From: CAVVDT01 sp963747005
Lineage (GTDB): Bacteria > Pseudomonadota > Alphaproteobacteria > Rhizobiales > Aestuariivirgaceae
DNA length: 64,000 nucleotides
Reading direction: 5' to 3'
Assembly: GCA_963747005.1 (NCBI GenBank)
Contig: CAVVDT010000008.1
Location: 372,001-436,000 of the forward strand
Shown here: positions 52,670-60,518 of the stretch, in pieces
How positions within the stretch are numbered: position 1 is the first letter of the stretch
Layout: every line of letters starts with the position of its first letter
Made by a program: the position numbers and the translations under genes
Notes under the pieces: model-generated
What the model saw: the letters and a program-made list of their open reading frames with translations, nothing else
Databases searched by the model: none
Told to the model about the DNA's origin: nothing

Positions 52670-53575
52670 ATGCGGGGGAAAGCACTGGCTCTGTTGTTGA
52701 CCGTGGCACTGCCGGGCACAGCCGCAGCGGCGCAGATCGACAATGACAATGTGGGCGGCTTCATGGGGGCCCCCGGTTATGCGGCCCCATATGGTCTTTC
52801 CCTGCCGATGACGGATCTGGTGAATTATTGTACCCGCGAAGACATCACGTCCGGCTTGCCGCCGGGCTTCGCGCGCCGCGAGCGCATGATCACCATCGAG
52901 CCCCGGCCTTCGATGTCCCCCGATGAAACGCACGCCGCCCTCATCGTCAGCAGCAAGACGTTCCGGGGCAACGTCACCTTCAACGGCGAAACCTTCATCG
53001 ACCGGCAACTGCGGTCCGGCTCGGCCCCCAACCCGTGGGAAACCGCCTGGCTGGTATGGCACTATAGCGACAACGATCACTTCTACTATTTCGCGCTCAA
53101 GACCAACGGATGGGAACTGGGAAAGCGTGATCCCGCCTATCCCGGCGGCCAGAGGTTCCTTGCCAGTGGAGAGGACATCAGGTTCACCACCGGAACCTGG
53201 TACGGCTTCCACGTCGCCCAGCGCGGTGCAACGATGACCGTCGCGCTCGACGGCAGGGAGATCGTTACCTTCACCGACCGTGAGGCCGCCTATACCGCCG
53301 GCAAGCTCGGCCTCTACAGCGAGGACGCGCGCGTGCGTCTCGACCAGGTCTCGGGTTCCCTCACCGACGACTTCGAGACCTACGACCTGCAATCCCTGCA
53401 CGACGGCGGAAAATTGGGACGGGTTTGGAAAGTCGCCTTTCTCGGCTACGGCCAGGGCAGCGTGATGAGCGAGCGCATCGTTTCGACGACCGTCAGCGCG
53501 CTTGATCGCACCTATGCCCGGGATGCCGCAACATCATTGCCGCCGATCTTTGCGCCGGTTCTCGCCTCGCGCTGA
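52670..53575 (+). CDS. Secreted protein with concanavalin-like (3-keto-disaccharide hydrolase/LamG-type) fold
   Basis: The 301-residue protein has a Sec signal (MRGKALALLLTVALPGTAAAA) and two Cys. The middle, from about residue 115 to 225, has the sandwich pattern NPWETAWLVWHYSDNDHFYYFALKTNGWELGKRD and RFTTGTWYGFHVAQRGATMTVALDGREIVTFTD. This is typical of DUF1080/LamG-like beta-jellyrolls that bind or cleave carbohydrate. No catalytic residues can be assigned. It stands alone. Confidence 0.7.
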   Translation: MRGKALALLLTVALPGTAAAAQIDNDNVGGFMGAPGYAAPYGLSLPMTDLVNYCTREDITSGLPPGFARRERMITIEPRPSMSPDETHAALIVSSKTFRGNVTFNGETFIDRQLRSGSAPNPWETAWLVWHYSDNDHFYYFALKTNGWELGKRDPAYPGGQRFLASGEDIRFTTGTWYGFHVAQRGATMTVALDGREIVTFTDREAAYTAGKLGLYSEDARVRLDQVSGSLTDDFETYDLQSLHDGGKLGRVWKVAFLGYGQGSVMSERIVSTTVSALDRTYARDAATSLPPIFAPVLASR

Positions 53576-53896
53576 TCCTCACTGCCGGTGAATTCACAGC
53601 GCCCTGCCCGCACCCGATCGGCGAAGGCTGCATCAGGGTCTTTTTCCATCGCTTGTGGACATCATTTGGCTCACAATGGTTGCCGCTGCCACGCGGTCCA
53701 TTGACGGGTAGAAGTCCAAGTCGACCTTGCCCTATTATGCCACGTGGTCCGGCCGAAGGCGCGGGTCGGGCCGCATGATCGAAGGGTTCAAATTCGGTGT
53801 CGGCGCTACCCGGCATCGCTTGCGTGTTGTACAGATAGAAAAGCTGACGCTCATCCATTCACTGCGAATGCAAACGACAAAGGGGAACATCTGCCA
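53576..53896. other. 321-bp intergenic stretch
   Basis: No gene or strong repeat seen. AGGGGA ten bases before the next ATG is the ribosome site of the TPP-enzyme gene. The long antisense frame here is a shadow. Confidence 0.5.
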
Positions 53897-55630
53897 ATGA
53901 CCATCGCTCAGGAGACGACCGGGACATCCAAAGCCAAGCCCGCTGCGCCCGGCGATGCCGCACCGCAAGCCATGAAGGCCTCGGATCTGTTCGTTAAGTG
54001 TCTGGAAGCCGAAGGTGTCACCCATATTTTCGGCATCCCCGGCGAGGAGAACGCCGATCTGATGATCTCGCTGCTGGACAGCGACATCAAGTTCGTTCTC
54101 TGCCGCCACGAACAGGCCGCCGCCTTCATGGCGGATACCTACGGCCGGCTCACCGGCAAGCCCGGTGTCTGCCTGGCGACGCTGGGGCCGGGTGCGACCA
54201 ACCTGGTGACCGGCGTTGCCGACGCCAACATGGACCGCTCCCCCGTGGTCGCGATCATTGGCCAGGCCTCGACCAGCCGGCTGCACAAGGAGAGCCACCA
54301 GAACATGGACGCCATCGCCATGTTCCGGCCGCTGTCCAAGTGGGCGCAGTCGATAACCAATCCCAAGGCGCTGCCGGAGATCTTGCGCAAGGCCTTCAAG
54401 GTCGCCGCCAAGGAAAAACCCGGCGCCTGCATTGTCGAGTTGTCGGAAGACGTGGCCAAGAAGCCCGTGACGGGATCGCCCATGCGGGTCGAAAAGACGC
54501 GCCGCCCCGCGGCGGATCACAAGGCCGTCGCTCGCGCCGTCGAGCTGATTGCGGCATCCAGGAACCCGATCATCATTGCCGGCAACGGAGCGGTGCGCAA
54601 GCGCGCCTCCACCCAGTTGCGGCGCCTGGCGCACAAGGCAGGCATCGGCGTCGTCAACACTTTCATGGGCAAGGGGGCCGTTTCCCTCGATGACCCGCAC
54701 TGCCTGTTCACCATCGGCCTGCAGGGGCGCGATCATATCAACTGTGCCATCGATCAGGCCGATACCATCGTCACCGTCGGCTACGACCTGGCCGAATACG
54801 CGCCTGAATTCTGGAGCACGATACCGGGCAAGACGATCATCCACATCGACTTCGAGCCGGCCGAGATCGATCACGCCTATCCTGTCGCGGTGGAACTGGT
54901 AGCCGACATTGCCGATGCACTGTGGCAGATCAACGAGGAACTGAACCGGCGATACGAGAAGCGCCTGCCGCTGTTCGATATCAACCGTCGCGCCAACCTG
55001 CGCGAGACCATCGAGGCCGACCTCAACGCCGAGGCGGACGACAAGGCATTTCCGATGAAGCCGCAGCGCATTCTGAGCGACCTGCGCAAGGCGCTCGGCC
55101 CTGACGACATTCTGCTCTCGGATGTAGGCGCCCACAAGATGTGGGTGGCGCGCTACTATCAATGCTATGAGCCCAACACCTGCCTGATTTCCAACGGCTT
55201 TTGTTCGATGGGCTTTGCACTTCCCGGCGCCATCGGTGCAAAGATCGCCTTGCCGGACCGCCGCGTGCTGGCGGTCTGCGGCGATGCCGGGTTCCTGATG
55301 AACGTCCAGGATCTTGAAACCGCCGTGCGGCTGAAGATCAATTTCGTCTGCCTTGTCTGGCTCGATGGCGAATACGGCCTGATCAAATGGAAACAACAGA
55401 ACCAGTTCAACGGACGCCACTCCGACCTCGCCTTCGGCAACCCGGATTTCGAGTTGCTGGCCAAGGCGTTCGGCATGTGGGGACGCACGCTCGGCGGACC
55501 GGGCGAACTGCCGTCGGCTCTCGAGGAGGCCTTTGCCCAGCCCGGCCCGGCGCTGATCGCGGTCCCGGTGGATTATGCCGAAAATCGCAAGCTGACCGCG
55601 CGGCTCGGCAATCTGGTCTGCCCGATATGA
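53897..55630 (+). CDS. Acetolactate synthase-type TPP enzyme, large subunit
   Basis: The 577-residue three-domain TPP enzyme has an N-terminal pyrimidine domain (GVTHIFGIPGEENADLM, RHEQAAAFMADTYGRLTGKPG with the catalytic Glu) and a central domain (NPIIIAGNGAVRKRA). The C-terminal PP domain reads VLAVCGDAGFLMNVQDLETAVRL then VWLDGEYGLIKWKQQNQF. The last segment favours the catabolic FAD-independent type (AlsS-like) or a related carboligase over anabolic IlvB. There is no ilvN small subunit beside it. Product specificity is open. Confidence 0.85.
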   Translation: MTIAQETTGTSKAKPAAPGDAAPQAMKASDLFVKCLEAEGVTHIFGIPGEENADLMISLLDSDIKFVLCRHEQAAAFMADTYGRLTGKPGVCLATLGPGATNLVTGVADANMDRSPVVAIIGQASTSRLHKESHQNMDAIAMFRPLSKWAQSITNPKALPEILRKAFKVAAKEKPGACIVELSEDVAKKPVTGSPMRVEKTRRPAADHKAVARAVELIAASRNPIIIAGNGAVRKRASTQLRRLAHKAGIGVVNTFMGKGAVSLDDPHCLFTIGLQGRDHINCAIDQADTIVTVGYDLAEYAPEFWSTIPGKTIIHIDFEPAEIDHAYPVAVELVADIADALWQINEELNRRYEKRLPLFDINRRANLRETIEADLNAEADDKAFPMKPQRILSDLRKALGPDDILLSDVGAHKMWVARYYQCYEPNTCLISNGFCSMGFALPGAIGAKIALPDRRVLAVCGDAGFLMNVQDLETAVRLKINFVCLVWLDGEYGLIKWKQQNQFNGRHSDLAFGNPDFELLAKAFGMWGRTLGGPGELPSALEEAFAQPGPALIAVPVDYAENRKLTARLGNLVCPI

Positions 55631-55725
55631 GGGCGCCGCGGATGCAAGCTACACCTTAGGGCCCGTTGGGTGTCGGTATTGGCACCCCGACCCGCCATGC
55701 AGTAAGGTTCTGTCTTTGCCATTAA

Positions 55726-57081
55726 ATGAGGGTTGGCCGAACATTGCGTCCTTGTGCTCGACAGATCCCGTTTGCCGCCGGTATGCTTTCATCCCTCGTT
55801 GCGGGTGCGCATCACGCCGGAGCGTCAGGGGTGGAGTCCGCCGCGTTCCGCACGCCCCAGGACCCCAGCGAGATCAGATCGTCTGAAGATCCTGCGGTGC
55901 CGGCGCGCAAGCCGTTCCTGGTTGTCGTGGACGAAGCCGCGTTCATCGACAAGGTCTGCAAGCAGATCGAAGTCGCCGCAACCGCCAACGGCCTGCCGCC
56001 AGGGTTTCTGGCCAAGCTGATCTGGAAGGAAAGCCGCTTCGACCCCAATGCGATCAGCCCCATGGGCGCTGAAGGAATAGCCCAGTTCATGCCGGCGACA
56101 GCGGCGAGGAAGGGGCTGAAGAATTCCTTTGAGCCGATGGCCGCCATTCTTGCCTCGGCGGAACTGATTGCCCGGTATGCCAGGAGCTATGGCAACCTGG
56201 GACTGGCGGCGGCGGCCTATAACGCCGGCGAGGACCGGGTCGATGCCTGGCGGGCCGGACGGTCCGATTTGCCATGGGAAACCATCGACTACGTCTATTC
56301 CATCACCGGTCAGCCGGCCCGCGAATGGAAGGAACCGAAACCGCCGGAAGTGCAATTCGTTCTCGACGAAGCGCGCTCCTTTCAGTCGGCATGCAGCGAG
56401 TTGCCGCTCTTTCGGGCGCCTTTGCAGCCGCACTTCGCCAACACCTATTTCAATCGCGGCCTGGCGCTCGTGAATGCCGGTGACTATCACGGTGCCATCA
56501 CCAAATACACCATAGCGATCCGCCTCAAGCCCGCCTTTCCCGATGCCTACAACAATCGCGGCGTCGCCTATCGGCATATCGGTGACTTCGAAAGCGCTAT
56601 CGCCAACTACGACGTCGCCATCCGGCTGAAGCCGAACTACGCGGCGGCCTACAACAACCGCGGCTATGCCTACCGCAAGCTGGGTCGCTACGCCGAGGCG
56701 ATCGATGATTATGACCAGGCGATCAAACTGCAGACCGGTTATGTAACCGCCTTTTTCAACCGCGGCTTCGCCGAAGCGGCACTCGGACAATACAAGGAAG
56801 CGATCCGCGATTATGGCGAAGTCCTGAAGCATCAGCCGAAGCACGTCATGGCGCTCTACAATCGCGCCCTGGCGTATCTTGGAACCTCGAACCTGAACGG
56901 CGCGCGCAGCGACTTCGACAAGGCGATAGCGGCAAACCCGCAATTCGCGCAGGCCTATTACCAGCGCGCCTTGTTGATGCTGCGTCTCGGCAAGACCCAG
57001 CGCGCCTTGGCTGACTACCAGCGATCAGCGGCGCTGGAACCCGCCTTCGGGCATGAGCGCTACAGGAAGTCGTTCGAATAG
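55726..57081 (+). CDS. Lytic transglycosylase fused to TPR repeats
   Basis: The 451-residue protein has a putative signal region followed by an SLT domain (about 75-190): FLAKLIWKESRFDPNAISPMGAEGIAQFMPATA, with the catalytic Glu in KES, and AAAYNAGEDRVDAW. From about residue 245 there are five to six TPR motifs such as AYNNRGVAYRHIGDFESAIANYDVAIRLKP. It would cleave peptidoglycan in the periplasm, with the TPRs recruiting partners. The signal is not strongly hydrophobic, so export is inferred. It converges on the decaheme cytochrome gene 17 bases away and could help place that protein through the wall. Confidence 0.85.
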   Translation: MRVGRTLRPCARQIPFAAGMLSSLVAGAHHAGASGVESAAFRTPQDPSEIRSSEDPAVPARKPFLVVVDEAAFIDKVCKQIEVAATANGLPPGFLAKLIWKESRFDPNAISPMGAEGIAQFMPATAARKGLKNSFEPMAAILASAELIARYARSYGNLGLAAAAYNAGEDRVDAWRAGRSDLPWETIDYVYSITGQPAREWKEPKPPEVQFVLDEARSFQSACSELPLFRAPLQPHFANTYFNRGLALVNAGDYHGAITKYTIAIRLKPAFPDAYNNRGVAYRHIGDFESAIANYDVAIRLKPNYAAAYNNRGYAYRKLGRYAEAIDDYDQAIKLQTGYVTAFFNRGFAEAALGQYKEAIRDYGEVLKHQPKHVMALYNRALAYLGTSNLNGARSDFDKAIAANPQFAQAYYQRALLMLRLGKTQRALADYQRSAALEPAFGHERYRKSFE

Positions 57082-57097
57082 CGCTTCTTGCCTGGCA

Positions 57098-59680
57098 TCA
57101 GGGCAACTTCGTCTTGATGAGCGGCCTGCTGAATTCGGTGAAATGATAATTATGACACTTCGTGCAGTTCTCGCCCGCCGTCTGCGCGGTATGGCAGGTC
57201 GCGCACAGGCTCTTCTTCAGAGAGACGAAATTCTGCGAAAAGACGTGCGGATCCCCACCTGCGTAGGTCTTCAGATAGTCGTCGCTGCCGGTCTTGGTCA
57301 GCGCATGGCAGGTAACGCACCCCTCGGTGCCGGCCATCTCGATATGCGGGGCGTGGGAGAACTTCGTGAAACGGGTCTTGACGCCGGTCGGATCGAAGGC
57401 CAGCCAGTTGACGATCTTGCCACCGTGATCGTCGTCGACGCTATGGCACTTCGTGCAGCGGCCGATTGAATCCTTGCGGGCCAGTTGATCGAATACCGGC
57501 GTGAACTGGCTCTCCTTGGCCGTGTCATAGGCGTGACCGGCAAAATCGAGCCAGGTGTGCAGGAACATGTCCGCGTGTCCCGTGGGGCGATAGCGGATGG
57601 TGAAATCCTGCCGGTACCAGCCGCCGTACTCCGCATAGGTCTCGGCATTGAACGGCGTCTTCACCGGCTCGGTCTTGGTGGGCTCGGAGGCATTTTCCGT
57701 ATCGACGCCCAACAGGTTGCCCGCCTTTTCCTTTGTCGAGTTGTTGTCCGGCGACAGGATATCGGAACTGCCATTGTCGTTGCCCTGAGGCAGGATAGCG
57801 GCATTGTTGTCGCTGCTCGGCGGCAGGATGGCGGCGTTGTTGTTGTCGTTGGCCGGCGGCAGGATGGCAGCGTTGTTGTCGCTGCCCGGCGACAGGATAT
57901 CGGCGTTCTTGTTGTCGTTCGCCGGCGGCAGGATGGCGGCGTTGTTGTCGCTGCCGGGCGACAGGATATCGGCGCTCTTGTTGTCGTTCGCCGGCGGCAG
58001 GATGGCGGCGTTGTTGTCGCTGCCCGGCGACAGGATATCGGCGCTCTTGTTGTCGTTCGCCGGCGGCAGGATCGCCGAATTGTCGGACGACGTCGATTTT
58101 TCGGTGGTTGATTTGTCCTCGCCGCTCTGCTTTGCCTTGGACTGGTCCGCCGGCGCTTTCTTCTCGGCAGCCGGCGGCACGAACGACTTGGTCGGCTTGC
58201 CCTGATCGTGCCGCATCAGATCATCGTCGAGATTGGGGAACCAGGTCCGATCGGCCTCGACGATGACAGCGTGAGAGATGCCGCCGGTCAACCCCGCCAT
58301 TTGCTGTTTGGCGGCCTCCTTCGACATGTCCATCGCCGCCGACATATTGGTCGACTCCAGATTGTGGAGCAGGCGTTTGACGGCCCAGCCGAACGCCTTG
58401 ACCTTGGCAAGTGTGGCGTCACTGGCCTTGGAGAGGTCCAGAAGATCGAGCCCGGCCACTCCATTCACGATATCCTTGCCATCCTTCTGGCTGGCCAGCA
58501 GCGTTCGCATGAAGGCGGTCAGCCCGGCTTCCGAATTCTCCGGCCACTCGCCGATATCGATGCCGCGCTCTGCCAGTGTCGCGACATCGAGACCGGGGAC
58601 GGCAATGAAGTCGATGCCCTTTGGACCCATCGCCACATTCGCACCGCTGATGTCGCCGTTGTGGCAACTGGAACACATCGAATCGTAGGATCGGATCTCC
58701 ATGTATTTCTGCCCGGCGCCCGGAACATGGCAGTCCGAACAGACCGTCGGAACGACCTGACCCGCCGTGGCTGCCTGCACGGCTTGCGGAAAATATTTTC
58801 CGAAATGCGATTTGTGATTGAAGATGATCCGTGTCCGCCGGTTGAAGGGATATTGCGAGAACTGCGGATGCGACTGGGCGAAGCTGCCGAATTTCGAGAC
58901 ATGGCAGGTCTGGCAGATGTCGTCTGATACCGTTGTCAGCTTGTTGAAAGCGCCTTTGTGCTCCTTGTGGCAGGTGGAGCAGAATATCTCGGGCTCTCCC
59001 GTTGCCGATTTTATATCGGGCACCGGAAACGCAATCTTCTGGACCCAGCTGTCATTGCGCGGCGGCTGGTTCTGCGGATCGGCCTTGAGCGCCGCGGTCA
59101 TCGCGCGCAGTTGCTCCACCGGACTGGTATGGGCCGTAAAGGGATGTTTGCCCACATCATGACACGTGGTGCACAACTTGGCGTTATCAAGCGGGCTGAC
59201 CGCGGTTGCAAAGCGATGCAACCATCCCAGATTGGCGACATTCACACCCGCATGGCAGGTCTGGCAATTCGTCGCGACCGCGTGCGCCTGGGAAAGCGGG
59301 CCCGGCATCAGATATTCGTTGGCCGCGCCGCCACCCAGAATGAGCGCCACCAGGCCGACCGCCAGCGCTGCCGCCCACCACGTGGCGCGCTTTCGCTTCG
59401 CCCTGAGGCTTGACTGCGGGACGCAGCGCTCAAGCTTCTTGCAGCAAGTCCCGTCCGGAAGCGGGCCATCTTCGCAAGGCCCGCCATCTTGCGATGACCG
59501 GCGGCATTCCCACCGTCCGTCCTTCATTTGCGGCTGGCAGACCGTCGTGACCCGGCATTTCCCGTCGCCACCCGGACCCAAGGGACACGGCTTGCCCTCC
59601 GCGAGATGGCCGCAGACCCACTTGTCCTGCGGACGCTCGTAGCGGCTCTCCTTGAAGCCGAATTTCTGCAGAATGATCAT
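57098..59680 (-). CDS. Membrane-anchored decaheme cytochrome c with N-terminal Cys-rich modules
   Basis: The 860-residue protein starts with about 95 cytoplasmic residues holding two four-Cys modules (C23, 32, 42, 48 and C59, 69, 79/80, 86). A single TM helix follows (about 99-118), then an exported part with ten CxxCH motifs. These lie at 139, 170, 234, 256, 314 and 336, then 742, 788, 826 and 839. Hemes 1-6 and 7-10 are separated by a linker with a 23-residue Asn/Pro-rich tandem repeat. It resembles no single family I can name. The ATG at 59680 lies one base after the cytochrome b stop; one at 59707 is possible. Last gene of the operon. Confidence 0.9.
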   Translation of the reverse strand: MIILQKFGFKESRYERPQDKWVCGHLAEGKPCPLGPGGDGKCRVTTVCQPQMKDGRWECRRSSQDGGPCEDGPLPDGTCCKKLERCVPQSSLRAKRKRATWWAAALAVGLVALILGGGAANEYLMPGPLSQAHAVATNCQTCHAGVNVANLGWLHRFATAVSPLDNAKLCTTCHDVGKHPFTAHTSPVEQLRAMTAALKADPQNQPPRNDSWVQKIAFPVPDIKSATGEPEIFCSTCHKEHKGAFNKLTTVSDDICQTCHVSKFGSFAQSHPQFSQYPFNRRTRIIFNHKSHFGKYFPQAVQAATAGQVVPTVCSDCHVPGAGQKYMEIRSYDSMCSSCHNGDISGANVAMGPKGIDFIAVPGLDVATLAERGIDIGEWPENSEAGLTAFMRTLLASQKDGKDIVNGVAGLDLLDLSKASDATLAKVKAFGWAVKRLLHNLESTNMSAAMDMSKEAAKQQMAGLTGGISHAVIVEADRTWFPNLDDDLMRHDQGKPTKSFVPPAAEKKAPADQSKAKQSGEDKSTTEKSTSSDNSAILPPANDNKSADILSPGSDNNAAILPPANDNKSADILSPGSDNNAAILPPANDNKNADILSPGSDNNAAILPPANDNNNAAILPPSSDNNAAILPQGNDNGSSDILSPDNNSTKEKAGNLLGVDTENASEPTKTEPVKTPFNAETYAEYGGWYRQDFTIRYRPTGHADMFLHTWLDFAGHAYDTAKESQFTPVFDQLARKDSIGRCTKCHSVDDDHGGKIVNWLAFDPTGVKTRFTKFSHAPHIEMAGTEGCVTCHALTKTGSDDYLKTYAGGDPHVFSQNFVSLKKSLCATCHTAQTAGENCTKCHNYHFTEFSRPLIKTKLP
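57839..58087 (-). repeat. 69-bp tandem repeat inside the decaheme gene
   Basis: The unit codes for 23 residues of the form SDNNAAILPPANDNKSADIL plus SPG and occurs about 3.6 times. The copies are nearly identical in DNA, suggesting recent slippage. Degenerate half-units (NAAILPP, SSDNNAAILPQG) continue to about 57728. It encodes the flexible linker between two heme groups. Confidence 0.9.
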
Positions 59681-59681
59681 C

Positions 59682-60518
59682 TCACGGAATTCCCGTCGAA
59701 AAGGCATATTCGATCACGACATGAGCGATGATGGCGACAAACAGCGCAAAGGTCGGCGGGATATGCAGAAACAGCCACAGCTTCAACAGACCGGCATTTG
59801 CATATTGAACATCGAGATTGTTCTTGGCTTCCACGAGGTCGCGCAGCGTCGCGAGACGCGTCTTGCCCTCATCGTCGAGATATCTTTCGATTGAATCCAG
59901 TTCGCTCCGGATCCGGGTAATCGGCCGGTTCGACATGCGCAGATGGGCAAGAATATTGCGCGGACGGGCAAAGTAGGCGGCAAGCACGTTCTTGTGGAGT
60001 TCGGCAATGCTGACCTCGTTCTCGCCACCGATGGACTCCAGTGCCAGCGCCTCGGCATCGGCCGCCAATTGCGCCCGGAATACCGGAATGCGCTCGAAGA
60101 TCACCCGTTCGCCCTGCGATGCCAGTCTGTGGGGAACGATCTGGCTGATCACCCCTCCGACCACGCCGCTCACCGCCACGATAATGAACAGGGTCCAAAG
60201 CAGCCATTCCATGGGAGAATCCGGAAACCGGCTCCTGGAATGGATCAGGAAGACACCGATGGTCAGGAAACCGACATAATAATGGACCAGCAACCAGAAC
60301 CTGACCCGTCCCAATGGCAGGATGACCAGACGCTTCCTTATGGTGAAGAACATCAGGAGCGCCATACAGCCGGCGAGGACCCAGCCGTTGAAATACTTGG
60401 CGTCGCGCAGGGCCACGCCGTATCCCTTGTTGGCAACAAAAAACAGGATGAAAACCAATCCTGTAAGCGCGACACCAAGCAGTGTGCCCCGGCTAAAGAC
60501 CCGACTCACCTGAGCCAT
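59682..60518 (-). CDS. Di-heme b-type membrane cytochrome (split NOX/ferric-reductase-like)
   Basis: The 278-residue membrane protein has five helices (about 11-29, 44-60, 74-94, 104-126, 246-272). Helix 3 has H79 and H93 and helix 5 has H252 and H266. Each pair is spaced H-x13-H, the bis-His heme b pattern seen in NOX/ferric reductases and cytochrome b. A soluble loop of about 115 residues separates helices 4 and 5 (residues 130-245). No flavin domain is attached, but an FNR-type protein is encoded in the same operon. The start overlaps the upstream gene by 13 bases. Confidence 0.82.
   Translation of the reverse strand: MAQVSRVFSRGTLLGVALTGLVFILFFVANKGYGVALRDAKYFNGWVLAGCMALLMFFTIRKRLVILPLGRVRFWLLVHYYVGFLTIGVFLIHSRSRFPDSPMEWLLWTLFIIVAVSGVVGGVISQIVPHRLASQGERVIFERIPVFRAQLAADAEALALESIGGENEVSIAELHKNVLAAYFARPRNILAHLRMSNRPITRIRSELDSIERYLDDEGKTRLATLRDLVEAKNNLDVQYANAGLLKLWLFLHIPPTFALFVAIIAHVVIEYAFSTGIP

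Noticed and set aside
53735..55420. 561-codon open frame on the minus strand
   Set aside because: Antisense to the acetolactate-synthase-type gene, with no domain-like sequence.
53897..55630. Loss of the metal-binding Asn in the TPP motif (WLDGEYG)
   Set aside because: Characterised catabolic acetolactate synthases vary at this position and keep the following Asp, which is present here, so no defect is indicated.
53897..57081. Acetolactate synthase and transglycosylase as part of the cytochrome operon
   Set aside because: They are on the opposite strand and converge with it, so they cannot share its transcript.
57728..58087. Tandem array as a CRISPR candidate
   Set aside because: The 69-bp period keeps one reading frame, the units are adjacent without unique spacers, and they code for a protein linker. 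No cas gene is nearby.
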